DNA of 64,000 nucleotides, taken from Amborella trichopoda. Lineage: Eukaryota; Streptophyta; Magnoliopsida; Amborellales; Amborellaceae. Numbering within the stretch: the first letter of the stretch is position 1; the number at the start of each line of letters is the position of its first letter. The stretch spans positions 137,739 through 201,738 of the forward strand of contig NW_006497023.1 in assembly GCF_000471905.2 (NCBI RefSeq), read 5' to 3'. A model generated the notes under the pieces. It was not told the DNA's origin. It worked only from the letters and a program-made list of their open reading frames with translations, and did not search any database. A program made the translations under genes and the position numbers. Below are positions 10,651-22,353 of this stretch, piece after piece.

Positions 10651-12113
10651 ACATGCATGAGTTGTGAGTGCCACTTGTTAGATGCATGCTGATTTAAGAG
10701 CCACTTGTCAAGATTTTTGAGCCTCTTGGTGACACTTGGTCAGCCACCCCAAACACAAGAGTACTTAAGCCTCTTCTCTCACCCATGCCACTCATTCTTA
10801 CTTCATCTCAATCTTTAACACACAAAGTTTGAAGAAGTGACTGTTGCTGGGCAGCCATTGTTAGGCCAGTGAGAGCTGTGAGAAGAGGAGTGGAGAAGGC
10901 ACCATTGTTATTCATGTAAGTGGATCCATCACCATTTCATTTTAGTCGTAATGATTCGTGGTAATTTATGCATGTTAAATGAGTAAGGAAAGGGTAAGTG
11001 ATTTAGAAAATCCTTGCACATTTTTCACTAAAACTTGAGGGTTTTGTTCTATAATGGAAGTGGATGTTAAAACTGAATGCATGATTTTATTGATTATGTG
11101 AGAATTACATGTTATGTGTGTACATTGTGAGAGAATGGTGATTATCATGTTCTTCATCATGAAATTAAGGTCATGGAATGTGTTCTTGAGACATGTTATA
11201 TGCCTCTGTGAAATTCCAAGAATATGTGTCTTCTTGAAAGAGGCTTTTGAACTATCAAATGGGGTCTGATTGACCTCAAACTACTACCATTGGAAATATA
11301 TACGAGCCAAGTAAAATGTTTGTTTTTTCCCACTGTTGAAATTCTTTACAAAAATGAAGTTATGTTCAAAATGAAAAGGTATATCACTGCTGACTGTTTT
11401 CCTGGATTTTTCACTAATACCAATGTGGTCACTGATCTTAACTAATCAAAAGGCATTCATTTTTTGCCAAACGATATCCATTTTAAATATATTTGAATGG
11501 GATAAAATTTTCATGAAAAACTTTTTTGAAATTCGTTTTAGATTGAAGTTTATACTTCATTTTATGAAGGTATGTCACTGTGGGAAGTGTTGATGAAATT
11601 CAAAACTATCACCTTGTTTGGCACTAATCTTTGAACCACCAAATGGAATCCAAATCCTTTCACGTTTGCCTTGTTAGAAACATGTACGTCATTGCTTAAA
11701 ACTTGATTTTGAAACGGTCACAATTTGCCTCACAGTTTGAATGTTATAGTAATATGAAGCAGGGTATGTCACTGTTCATTGTATACAACAGGGTGCAGCT
11801 AGTTAACCCTCACCTCTTTGAACCTTTAAGAGGTCAAAAGGGGTCAAATTGTCTTCAAACTACTCCCATTTGAGGGATAGGTCTGGTTAGTACAATTTTT
11901 TTTTGGAATCAACTTTAAACTCTAAATGGCCCAAAGGTTACGACCCTAATGGTAAGTACACGTCATTGCCCTTGATGGCAGAAAATTGAGCTGTAATGCT
12001 TAATTGAATTAATGTTACAGTTACTATGATATTGTCATTGTGATCTTGTTAAAATGTGATGTACCACTACCAAATTGAGATGTTTATCATGATGAGATAC
12101 GGATCGTCATAAT

Positions 12114-12300
12114 GTGAATGATGGTACCATGCTGCTTATGTGATATGTGAATGGGTACCTACTGTGTGAATGATAGTACCATGCTACTTATGTGATATGT
12201 GAATGGGTACATACTGTGTGAATGATGGTACCATACTACTTATGTGATATGTGCATGGGTACCTACTGTGTGAATGATGGTACTAGCAGCTACCTAATGG
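12114..12300 (+). repeat. Tandem array, ~52 bp unit, about 3.5 copies
   Basis: The phrases GAATGATGGTACCATGC and TTATGTGATATGTG recur every 52 bp, then decay into two partial units. It lies inside the insert between RT and RNase H. Confidence 0.75.
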
Positions 12301-13086
12301 GAAGGGCACCTACTATGTGAATGATGATGCCGGCAGCTGTGATCTTCCCCTGACTCTCCATGATAGGACGAGGGTTAGGCTATGAGTATTTGAGAGGGTA
12401 GCGCCCCCCAGATTTATATGGGCACTACACATTGGGTCACCTAATGGTAGTGTAACGCTTTCTCGTCAGAAGGGCATGAGGAGAGAGTTGTGTGTTGCAA
12501 GGCCACTGCCTATCGAAAACCCCAAAGCGCACTGGCGATGTGTGTGTGTGTGTGAGGGCATTACGAAATGGGGCATCAACTTGTCATTGTCCTCCCTCCT
12601 GAATGAGGGTAGAGGTTTCAAGCAACTGGATTGGCTCAGCCTGAGCGATGGGGAATCCACTTCGGGAGCAAGCCTTACTAGTTTTATGACTGTGATCTGT
12701 TGTCCTTACTATTCTACTTTAAGTAGGTGATTTTGAATTATGCATTGTATATTAAACTGCTTTTATCATATTACTGTTAGAATGATGAGAAGCATATTGG
12801 AGGATTTCACTTGATACCTTGTGAATATATGTGTATTGCATATTGTTATCATTGTTATGTTAGTTGGAATGCAATGGTGTAGATCTGCTTACTGGGCTTT
12901 TAGCTCATTCCATCTTAATTTCATAAATGTAGAGTGAAGGGTGGTGGCATCTATGCTAAAGGTGGGTGGCAGTTTGGGGGTTTGAGCCTTAGCAGACTTT
13001 CTCGCGGCTCACCCAGTCCCTTCAGAATCTCCCCTGCCAAGTCATCTCCCAGATGAGGAAGTTTTTTTTACGGTGCTAACACGGTC

Positions 13087-13480
13087 GTGGGAGATGTACT
13101 TCGATCAAGCATTTCAGTCTGATAGAGGGGGTGTCGTGTTCCTGGCTCTCGATGGTCGAATGATTCTTCTATCCTTCTCACTCACATAAGAATTTCTCAT
13201 AATGAAGCTGAATATCAAGCCCTCATAATCGAATTGAAGATCACCTGAGAGCCAGCTGGACTTCTTCGACGACTCTGAGCTGGTCATCCAGCTGCTTAAG
13301 GGGATTTATGACATGTGGAAGGATACTCTCAAGCCTTATCATGGTACGGCCAAATCCTCTATGGCCCAGTTCGACGATTTCTCCCTAGGTCCTATCCTTA
13401 GAAGGCTAAACTAGCAGGTCAATAAGCTCGCAAAGCTCGAGGCCACCATTCAACTATCTTCATCAGGGCCTACGCCTATC
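13087..13480 (+). pseudogene. pol: K2 archaeal-type RNase H domain
   Basis: RNase H degrades the RNA strand of RNA-DNA hybrids. Across two frames the sequence gives WEMYFDQAFQSDRGGVVF (first Asp; DQA replaces the usual DGA), SHNEAEYQALIIELK (Glu) and FFDDSELVIQLLKG (second Asp of the D-S-E-L-V box). These are signatures of the additional RNase H of Tat-branch elements. Stops after SFSLT and after KIT and the frame switch show that it is dead. It starts immediately after the foreign insert. Confidence 0.75.
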
Positions 13481-13879
13481 TGGATAACATAATGGAGACA
13501 CGTTGGCTTGAGAACTGAAGTTGATGCAGATGATGAGAGAGATGTCTACCCTGAATGCCTGTCATATCCATTTGCAGCACTCCTTACAGCCGAGGATGTC
13601 ATTAAGGTTGAATAGGAAATGTCTCGAGGCAACGAATCCAAGGCTAAGAACCAGGAGTCAGAATTCTTCGACCCGATATGTGCAGAGGTTGAACAAGTGG
13701 AAGACTGGAGGGAGCCTATCATGAACTTCATAAAGCATGGAAGGCTGCCTGAGGATCAGGCAGAATGCAATGGTAAATGATGGATGTCTAAGAAGTACAT
13801 CCTTCTCGATGGAGATGTTCTCTTTTGTCGATCATTTGACAGAATTCTTCTCAGATGCGTTGATGCATGAGAAGCAAGT

Positions 13880-14700
13880 AAAATACTAGAAGAAGTGCAT
13901 TCAGGTATCTGTGGGCTGCATCAGTCCGACCCTAAGCTCTATGAGCGCCTACGCAGACTCAGGTATTACTGGCCTTCAGTGGTGGCTGATGTCCAAAACT
14001 ATGCTAAAAGATGTCAGGTGTATCAAATGCACTCAAGCCTCATTCAATAGACCCTATAGCCTCTCCATCCTACAGTGGCATCATGGCCCTTTTCCCAGTG
14101 GGGTATGGACGTTGTAGGACCCATCGACCCTCCTTCTATTTTGGGTGATGCCTTCATCCTAGCATCGATAGATTACTTTTTCAAGTGGGCTGAAGCGATC
14201 CCTCTTAAGTAGGTTCCAGGGGCCACTGTGACTAACTTTGTGTGTCACACATCATATACCGGTTCGAGGTTCCAAACCAAATAATATCTAATAATGGTTC
14301 TCAGTTCAGAAGCCATAACATGGTCACCTAGTTAACCAGTTTGGTTTTGAGTGGAAGTACTTGACCATGTACCACCCTCGAGCCACTGGTTTAGCTGAGG
14401 CATTCAATAAAACCCTTTGCGGGGTACTCCGAAAATCAGTTTTGAAGTCAAAGAAGAATTGGCATCAAAGGCTACCTGAAGCTCTGTGGGCCTATCGCAC
14501 CACCACTCGGAATGCTACAAACTCTAGTCCTTAATCCCTGGTCTATGGAGGTGAGGTGGTTTTACCCCTCGAGGTTCAACTACCATCACTTTGTGTCGCT
14601 ATACATCAAGGACTGACTAAAGATTGGAGGATCCAACTCCGTTATCAGTAGTTGAATACTCTTGATGAAAAGAAGCTAGAGGTTCAGCAAAACCCTAAGC
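13880..14700 (+). pseudogene. pol: K2 integrase (zinc finger and catalytic core)
   Basis: Integrase joins element DNA to the chromosome. The N-terminal zinc finger reads VHSGICGLHQ ... YYWPSVVADVQNYAKRCQVYQMH, with both His present but the final Cys of C-x2-C replaced by Tyr. In the core, the first catalytic Asp is in WGMDVVGPI (about 14100). The second should lie in a DNG-QF box but reads SNNGSQF (about 14290), Asp to Asn. The Glu is kept in GLAEAFNKTL (about 14391). In-frame stops occur after CQVYQMH-SSLIQ and elsewhere. It is inactive on several counts. Confidence 0.8.
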
Positions 14701-14795
14701 TCAATTAGAGGAGAAAACCTTGAGCTCAATCAGAGAAGAATAGAGCCTTTTTATAGATTCTCTCATTCGCTCGGGGGGATCTAATCTTAGCAGTC

Positions 14796-14981
14796 ATGAG
14801 ACCAATTGTCATTCATGGACGCCACAAAGCAAAGTTTGAACCCAAGTGGGAAGGTCCCTTCATAGTAAAAAAGGTCACACCAAACAGGGGATATATACTG
14901 GCAAACTCTGATGGAGAAGAGGCATTGCCCCCTATCAATGGGCGATACTTAAAGAAAGTATTATCCCTGATGTGCTCTTAA
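14796..14981 (+). pseudogene. pol: K2 integrase C-terminal GPY/F-like module
   Basis: The 61-codon open segment includes HKAKFEPKWEGPFIVKKV, GYILANSDGEE and NGRYLKKVL. The K-F-x-P-x-W-E-G-P-F pattern followed by a Y-x-L and a closing L-K-K is typical of the end of Ty3/gypsy integrases. It marks the 3' limit of coding sequence in K2. I see no chromodomain. Confidence 0.75.
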
Positions 14982-15397
14982 AATGTAGTGCATGTAGTAA
15001 AAAGAAAGAAATGGAAAAGAAAATAGCAACCCAACTCAAAAGAAATTTGTTTCTTTAATTGCAAAAACCCATTATCAGGGAGGTTACAGATATAGTATCA
15101 ACAGTTTCTCTTGCTTCAGAAGAAAAGAAGTTGTTCACGCTGAAGTGTTGCTCTAGCTTTAGGGGAGGACCAACCATTTTCGAGTCTACTTAAATTCATC
15201 TGACGAGGCATGGCTTGTTTCTAGGAGAGGGAAGAAGGAACTGACCTATGATGGATGCCCTTCCTCAAAACAACATGGACTTCACTGTTGTGCTGGTGGA
15301 CTTGGCTTCCAACAGACCACAGTGGCCGGGCCTTCTCATTTTCCATCACTCTTGACCCCCACAAGACACCACCATCCATGGTCATCGTCGTGCACAG

Positions 15398-15572
15398 AAG
15401 GCAAGTCTATCACCGTGAGCAGAAGGCAAGGCTATCGTCATGCGCGGAAGGCAAGGATATCGTCGTGCATAGAAGGCAAGGATATCGTCGTGCACAGAAA
15501 GCAAGGCTATCACCGTACGCAAAAGGCAAGGCTATCGCCATGTGCAGAAGTCAAGGCTATCGTTGTCTCCCC
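15398..15572 (+). repeat. Tandem array, 25 bp unit, about 7 copies
   Basis: The unit is close to AAGGCAAGGCTATCGTCGTG plus CRCAG. Because 25 is not a multiple of three, the translated frames rotate through three peptides every 75 bp, which explains the apparent ORFs. Confidence 0.85.
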
Positions 15573-16319
15573 ACACAAGACAAAATGAAATCTTCCAATT
15601 GAGAGGCTATTGCTATCTGCTGTAAGGGACTAACGCCGTCTGTGTCTAACACCGGCTGCAAGTTGTTTGCATACACCACATGTGCAGCCCCACGTTTCTC
15701 AAAATCTGGGCAAGCTACTTGGCACTCCCGACGTAGCCTACCACCACGCATGTGAAGGGTGACCTTTCGCAGTCCCATGACCCTTCACCTCCCCAACCAT
15801 TACAGTCTTGCAATGCCTCGGGGTTCTCATCGGTGTTTCCTCTCCAAACCAGAAACTCACTCCTTTCCGTTGGAAACTCTCCTTCATCCACAAGGTGACC
15901 ATGTTCTTCCCCCTCACGATGTGCATCCCTTGGATGCTAACACCGTACAACATATCACCATGCGTCGCTCTTCCCAAGCTCAATGTCGTGCACTTTACCG
16001 GAGGCTTAATGTCGTGTGCTTCACCAGAGGCCTAACGTCCCGCCCATCATCCACGGGCCTAACGCTATGGGCATCATCTATGGTCCTAACACCGTGCGCA
16101 TCATCTAAGCCTAGCTCCACATGTGTTATTTGAATCTTAATGTCGTGCACGTGCTGTAAGTGCCTCTCCCACTATCTGCTCCAACAAGCTACACCCAGAT
16201 GTTATGACACGTCATCTTCAGTGACCATCATTTTGCATCCCTAAGGAGTCCATTCTCTACAATACAGTCATGATATCCTCAGGGAGTCAACTATGGTCCC
16301 CATGGAGTCACATTCCCTC

Positions 16320-17290
16320 ACCTAAATGGTCTAGGTGCACGACCCTAAACTGCGTGGTCCAAACTATATGACCTTAAACTGTAGCAGTAGTCTAAGTGCA
16401 CAATCCTAAACTGTATGGTCCAAACTACATGGCCTTAAACGATAACGGAGGTCTAGTTGCACGACCTTAAACTGCATGGTCCTAACCGCATGACTTTAAA
16501 CTCCATAGCCATGGTTCGAGTTACAAGACTTTAAAACTGTAATGCACGTATCTGTAGCAAGACATTAAACGGCATGATAAATAGTTCATTCCCATGACTT
16601 TAAATTGTGAAATGGATGCATCTCTCCATCGGGTATGTTCCACCACTATCCCCAGTGGGGTTGCACCTATGCTCCGGCCTACCATCCCTAGTGGAGTAAC
16701 ATGCATGCCACTACCCTTCATCCCCATAGAGTCATATTTACCCCAGTAATCCCCAGTGGGTCCTCTTCTCACCAAACCACTGTCTCTACTCCCCCACGAA
16801 GCTTTACTTACATGGCGACCCACCTAAATGGTCTAGGTGCACGACCCTAAACTACATGGTCCAAACTATAAGACCTTAAACTGTAGCGAAGGTCTAGTTG
16901 CATGACCTTAAACTGTATAGTCCTAGTTGCATGACTTTAAACTGCATAACCATGGTCCAAACTATAAGACCTTAAACTGTAGCGGAGGTCTAGTTGCACG
17001 ACCTTGAGTTGTATAGTCCTAGTTGCATGACTTTAAACTGCATAACCATGGTTCAAGCTATACGACCCGAAACTATAGTGCATGTCCTGGCCGCATGGTG
17101 TTAAAAGGCTTAGCACCATGGTCCAAACTATATGACCTTAAACTATAGTGGAGGTCTAGTTGCACAACCTTAAACTGCATGGTCCTAGCTGCATGACTTT
17201 AAATTGCATAGCCATGGTCCAAACTATATGACCTTAAAATAAAGTGCACTTCCTGACCGCATGACAATAAACTGCTTCGCACAGGTCCAG
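16320..17290 (+). repeat. Degenerate array of GACCTTAAACT motifs
   Basis: Short units such as TGCACGACCTTAAACTGCAT and GGTCCAAACTATATGACC alternate over almost 1 kb, interrupted at 16600-16810 by CCCCAGTGGG-type sequence. The same units occur in K3 (27800-28620, inverted) and K5 (35420-35500), so the array is a family feature and not a local satellite. Confidence 0.8.
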
Positions 17291-18204
17291 GACGCATGAC
17301 CTTAAACACACCCCCACACACGCGCACACGCCCTTTACAAGTATTTTCACGCACGTCTTCCCAAACCGACCTGTCCATGTGAGTGCATCACTTTCATCAT
17401 CTCCTCAGTAAATCTTTCTTTCTCCATTACCATTCATCGTTCCCAGTGAGTCTCACCTGTGCTCATAAAACATGAGCCATCTCGCCATCCATACTCGTCG
17501 TCAGCTAGTGGGTCACCACTTGTCATCTTCCATTCATAAATCATCCATCTTTCATAGATAGCCTCGTGCCATCTCCTCAAAAGTGAGTTAAACCACCACC
17601 ATACTCACTCCATGACCTCCACACACTTGCCATTCATCATCACCACGGTCCAGCTACATGACCTTAAACTATATTGCACGTCTTGGCCATATGACATTAA
17701 AAGGCTTCGCACAGGTCCTGAAGGCTTTACCTTAAACAAGCAAAAAAAAAGGGCATGGTGTATACCTAGACAAGGGAACGTCATGAGTAAAAATTATAGA
17801 CGAGCATGATCATGAAACCAGGCGTAAAAGAGTTCAGTAAATAAAAACCTGGGGACAGTGAAAACCTGAACGGACACTGTGAGCAAAAATGGATGAAAAG
17901 GGTGGACATGACTGCAAAATCATAGGTAAAAGAGCCCAAAAATAAAGGAGGTTGATGAAAACCATCTTTACGGCGCCACTTCCCCAGTCCAGGTGAAAAC
18001 TCGCAATGGGCACTTGGACTGACAAAGCAGGTTGATGCAGCATCACAGCCTTAGCCGGCACCCAATTGCCAAACTTGCATAATTTTGGCTAACGAGGTTC
18101 ACACAAAATCCTCAGCTGTCAGGATCAATCACAACGCAATATGTCTCACCCTGAAGTGAGAGCCTCACAAGATCTCTCAAAACTCCAAAATAAATTTAAA
18201 AAAA

Positions 18205-18665
18205 GAGTCCTTGAGGATGAGGACGATGACAGAAAGATCCCTCCAAAATAAAAAAAAAGAGTCCTTGAGGGTGAGGACGTTGACCGAAAGATCCCTCAAA
18301 ATAAGAAAAAGAGTCCTTGAGGGTGAGGACCCTGACCAAAAGATCCCTCAAAATCAAAAAAAGTCCTTGAGGGTGAGGACGATGATCGAAAGATCCCTCA
18401 AAATCAAAAAGAGTCCTTGAGGGTGAGGACGATGACCTAAAGATCCCTCCAAAATCAAAAAAAGAGTCCTTGAGGGTGAGGACAATGACCGAAAGATCCC
18501 TCAAAAGAAAAAATAGTCCTTGAGGGTGAGGACAATGAATGAAAGATCCCTCCAAAAATAAAAAGAGTCCTTGAGGGTGAGGACGATGAACAAAAGATCC
18601 CTCAAAATAAAAAAGAGCCCCTAGGGTGAGAACGATGACCACAAGAGCCCTCAAAAACACAAATT
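18205..18665 (+). repeat. Tandem array, ~52 bp unit, 9 copies
   Basis: Each unit reads GAGTCCTTGAGGGTGAGGAC, a variable GATGACC-like part, then AAAGATCCCTCAAAAT and an A-rich spacer of variable length. TTGAGGG and CCCTCAA within a unit are complementary and could pair. The last unit (18617) is degenerate. Confidence 0.9.
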
Positions 18666-20330
18666 GGCCCTCTGGGGTACCGTCCGATAGGGGTGAGGAC
18701 TGTAAATACCAATCTCCCCATGTCGCAAACTCTTATGATAAGGTGAAGACATTAAAAACTAATCCCTACGGCCCTGTGAGGGTGAGGACCGTGAAAACAT
18801 CCCTCATGCTCTCTTCTCCCCCAAAAGTCTCCATGGATGGATCTACGACAAAATGCTTCCAAACGTCTGAGTATCCTAGTTACAACATTGTGTGGATTTC
18901 TCCTCGACATTCACATGGTTCTGTGGCTAGGAAGAAAAAAGAAATAAAGCCGAAGGAAATTTTTCGAATATTGTCCTTCTCGCTTTTCTCGAAAAACAAA
19001 ATTCTGGGGGTCATGATGTTTGAAGACATTTTTCAACACCATGGATCCCCATGCAGAATAAAAGAGAAGTCAGTCAATAAAGCCTGACAAACAGTTGAAA
19101 TTTTGACAATCTTAGAATGGCTCCAAAACTGGCCAAGATCTTCACGAGGATGCCTAAAAGCCTCCTGCCAAGTTTTGTCGCATTCTGACATATCTAAGGC
19201 AGTACAGACGAAGAAATAGTTTCAAAAGAATTAGCCTCTAGCACCTTAAAACGGACCCCTATAAAGGGAAACCTACTTTTTCAGCATCAAATGATCATGG
19301 AACCAACACCATTAGATCCGGCATGGTTGAAAACTCCCAAGGGTCAAATTTCAGCTTAAACAGACACTCCATAAAGAAGTTATGGGTAAAAGACCGAAAC
19401 AAGAGGAGCCGCACACTATTCCCATGTGGCCACCCTGCAACTCAACTCCATTAAAGCACAGTCACAAATAGTGAACATTCAATGTCCATATCTCCCTCGT
19501 CCAAGATCGGATCACTTTCAAACTTGTTGGAGCGTGTTCATGACGTCGAAACGAGTGTTTTGAAACGTGGTACGTCCCATGACGATGTCCAAGCCGGGAG
19601 AAAAGCTAGAAAAAAGTTAACAATTCGAAGCCACACGTTGCAAATTTCCAACAGTTTCTCCACTCACTTGAGCAGCCAAATCACATAGCCCATGAGCCCG
19701 ATCGACATGCCACTAGTTGCATCGCGTGCATAAGGCCTATGGCTACTAGTTGCATCGCGTGCGTAAGGTCTGTGGCTATCACTGGTCCGAACCCCACGCA
19801 TGATGGATGATTGGATTTCACACAAGATCAAGTCGAAGTCACTGCTGATTCCGGCAATTGGAATTTCAAACTCTAACCAAAAGTTCAAGTTTGTGAAATC
19901 TTCGTTCAGGCACCAAATAGTGTCCCGTTTGTTGCAACGCAATCATGGTAACAGGCTCAGTGCAATTCAGGGAATAAATCAAAGAAAAAAATCAAAATGA
20001 AGACACACTATAACTTAAAAATTTTCAAGATCTATTCAAATTTCAAGTTATGTGACCATGCCTTTAAAGTGTGATTCATCGCTTAAAATTGATATCAAAA
20101 TGATCATAGCATCGAGCCCTACACGATGAAAATCATCTTTTGATCATTCTGATGCGGGATCGTCAATGGATTGTTCGATAAGGATCAAGATCATCCTTAG
20201 TTCTTAGCAGGGACTGTTTTGAAATTTCTCTAATTGTTAGGAAAGAGCAAATCAATAATTTTGCAACCTATTTTATTTTTTTTTAATTCACATAAATTGT
20301 AATTATCCCCAATTAGGGTTAGTTTTGGGT

Positions 20331-20365
20331 AATCCACCCACGTTTTAGCCTTAGTCTATAAATAG
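20331..20365 (+). promoter_or_regulatory. LTR F core promoter
   Basis: AATCCACCCACGTTTTAGCC is followed after a few bases by AGTCTATAAATAGATGC. The arrangement equals that in LTRs C, E, I and J. A CT-rich leader begins about 200 bp downstream. Confidence 0.6.
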
Positions 20366-20660
20366 ATGCTACCTCTCATTCAGAAAGGGTTATGGGTCCA
20401 GAGTTCAGAGTTCTTAGTTTTTTGGACTCACGAAATCATTGTACAAGAATTCAACTCGTGATCAATAAAAATTAAGGCTTTCTTCTAGAGTTCTTTTGAG
20501 CACGTCTTAGAGAGAGAGAGGAGAGAAAAATTTTAGTACGGTACCCCTCCTTTCTTCAAGTTATTTTCTCTCTCTCCCCTTCTTCTCTCTCTTTAGTTTT
20601 CTTCTCTCGCTTCTTCTCCTTCCTCTTCTTAGTTTGTCTTCTTCTGCTAAGTCTTTCTCA

Positions 20661-20698
20661 GAGGCCATGCACGGTAGTGGCAGTGCAGTGCATGCCTC
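20661..20698 (+). other. Hairpin in LTR F leader
   Basis: GAGGC-C-ATGCAC (20661-20672) pairs with GTGCATGCCTC (20688-20698): an 11-bp stem with one bulged C and a 15-nt loop. LTR I has the same hairpin (59240-59277, bulged T). LTR J has a related one. Confidence 0.75.
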
Positions 20699-21189
20699 GT
20701 TCGTTCTTCTCCCTCTTTCTTTCCTCTTCATATTCTCTCTTCCTCCTCCTGTGACTTTGCAGGTCGTGCGGCAATGGCAGTGTTGTGAACTTCTCTTTTC
20801 TTATCTCATTGCTCGTCTCTTTCCCTTGACATGGTTCGTGCATGGTGTTAGTCGTTGTTGTGCATAGCACTGTCTGAAGGAGAACACGGTGAGCCGGGCC
20901 GCTCTCAAGTAGCGGGTTAGGCTCCTATTTCGGTTCTAGGACTGGTGCCACATGCGGAGATGCATTGCCTACCACGGACTATCTCTCTTTCTTATCACGA
21001 GTCATAGATGGCACTGCACATCGTCATCCACAGATGTGTCTTAGATGTCCTACACAATTGTAGACAGCGATGTCTATCGCCACCCAGGGGGGTCTCACAC
21101 GTACTGCACGTCTATGGTAGACATCGATGCTTTCCACCATCCATAAGCCTCTCTTTTGCACTCTGTGCCTATCGCGAACAGCGATACCC

Positions 21190-21475
21190 ATAGCCCCCCG
21201 TGAAGGGTCATTGCTACCTTCCCGTGTCACAGACGTCGAAGACTATCGCAGCCCGCGAAGGGTCATTGAGACCTTCCCATGTTGCAGATGACGAAGCCAA
21301 TCGCCGCCCGCGAAGGGTCGTTGCTACCTTCCCGTGTCGCAGACGAAGAAGCCTATCGCTGCCAAAGAAGGGTCGTTGCTACCTTCTCGTGTCGCAGACG
21401 GTGAAGCCCATCGCTACCTGCAAGGAGTTGATGCTGCCTTTCGGTGTCACCGACGGCGATGGCCAACATCGTCTG
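21190..21475 (+). repeat. Tandem array in LTR F, ~55 bp unit, about 5 copies
   Basis: CGCGAAGGGTCGTTGCTACC followed by TTCCCGTGTCGCAGACG and a GAAGCCTATCGC-like end recurs at about 21193, 21256, 21311, 21366 and 21419. GAAGG and CCTTC within a unit are complementary. The region is markedly GC-richer than the LTR around it. Confidence 0.8.
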
Positions 21476-22353
21476 CGGTTCACTGCCCACCCTTCTACCA
21501 CAAGCAGTATTGTCCAGTGTCGTCCAAAGCCCATGATATCGTTAGTCCTTAGCTGTGGGAAGCGATGCCTAGCCCCGTCTGGGACCTTCTCTCTCCTTCA
21601 TCTCACGTCTTCTCTCCACTCTCTTCTCTTCTCTTTTCTTCTCCATTCTTGATTAAAGGATAAACTCAGTCTAGCACTTTCAAAGTGTTCTGGCTGTCAA
21701 GCAGTGTTGCCGACATGCTGGTCAAGAGTACCATGCATGTCTTACTGTCACACCAGATTAGGACAGTCATATCGACCATATTTTTGAGTAATATTGCCAT
21801 CACGCCAGTCTGAGTTACCATGCTCGTCTTGCTACCACTCTGAGTCGGTCATTGTACTGGTCCACCTATCTTGCTAGTCTCGTTCCCTTGTCAAGTTCTC
21901 TGGTCCTTTCTTCTCCTTATTTAAATCATCTTCTTCATCATCCTAAATTCTTATCTCCTCGACCATCTGGATGTGCATAGCTGTGCATGTTCACTCAAAG
22001 GCAAGGGTGGGTCCCGCAGCCCACTTGTCTTGCAAATTAACCGTGTCAGTGCTTTGTAGAAAACAAGAAGATTGCAAGTCAAGGGAGGCGATTCCGAACT
22101 CGCTAAAGCAGCTGGAGGGCTTTCATCGTGATCTAAGAGGCGCCCCCGCTAGTTAGCTCAAGTAAGTCATGGACCCAGTTAAGGTTGCTCCCCACCTCAC
22201 ATTTAAAATTCCTCTCTCACCAGTTGAGCACCTGCTCTTGTTCTGTGAACAACATTCCCGAGAGAGCGATCTCAAGTCTCGGGTCTTTCGAACCTGAAAC
22301 ACGTGTCTCCCGATCACCTAGATCTGGGGAGGTGAGATCGAGGCATCTGACCA

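Larger units (their letters stand above)
10309..13083 (+). mobile_element. Foreign insert in pol, probable gypsy-type LTR remnant
   Basis: A 2.77-kb noncoding block separates RT from RNase H. It begins TGTGATGACCCAGA and ends near GTGCTAACA, compatible with an LTR opening TG and closing CA. It contains a TA-rich and pyrimidine-rich promoter-like zone (10740-10830), a GTAAGTGG site near 10916 and two tandem arrays. No PBS, PPT or coding domain is visible, so it may be a solo LTR. No 5-bp target duplication is evident, and about 250 codons of host pol are missing at the junction, so insertion was accompanied or followed by deletion. The orientation is tentative. Confidence 0.45.
14982..19013 (+). 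other. K2 3' noncoding region between integrase and LTR
   Basis: Four kilobases without a supported gene. It holds three separate tandem arrays (15398-15572, 16320-17290, 18205-18665) and a stretch at 17640-18060 whose phrases (GCATGGTGTATACC, CATGAGTAAAAAT, AGTCCAGGTGAAAAC) recur at 35390-35850 and, inverted, at 27400-27800. Open frames in the arrays are repeat artefacts. It ends in a CTGGGGGTCA tract just before LTR F, the probable polypurine-tract position. Confidence 0.7.
6642..22353 (+). mobile_element. K2: Tat-type Ty3/gypsy element lacking its 5' end
   Basis: A plus-strand element of about 15.7 kb: partial gag (6647), zinc-knuckle/linker region, reverse transcriptase (9536), a foreign insert (10309-13083), RNase H (13087), integrase (13880), an integrase C-terminal module (14796), a repeat-rich 3' noncoding region (14982-19013) and the 3' LTR (19014-22353). 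The 5' LTR, leader and gag N-terminus are missing because K1 sits at 6641. They may resume left of the window, beyond K1. The extra RNase H after the RT and the tandem repeats before the 3' LTR are characteristic of the Tat branch. Confidence 0.85.
19014..22353 (+). repeat. LTR F, 3' LTR of K2 (about 3.3 kb)
   Basis: It begins TGATGTTTGAAG after the GGGGGTCA tract and ends at CATCTGACCA (22353). It is collinear with LTR I and LTR J. The middle has an ATCCACCC box (20331) and TATAAATA (20357), then CT-rich sequence with hairpins (20661-20870), a GC-rich 55-bp array (21190-21475) and the conserved U5 block (22000-22353). Being longer than its relatives, it shows that LTR length in this family changes through the arrays. 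Confidence 0.8.

Noticed and set aside
10309..13083. Intact LTR element with target duplication in K2 pol
   Set aside because: Flanking 5-mers do not match and no internal region is present; kept only as an LTR-like block.
18196..18660. 154-codon minus-strand frame with HPQGLF repeats
   Set aside because: A reading of the 52-bp array; indels between units and no homology.
18200..18665. Regular direct repeats suggestive of a CRISPR array
   Set aside because: Spacers are A-rich fragments of the same unit, the genome is a plant, and no cas genes are present.
21200..21652. 150-codon plus-strand frame
   Set aside because: The 55-bp GC-rich array of LTR F; frame rotates through units, no motif.
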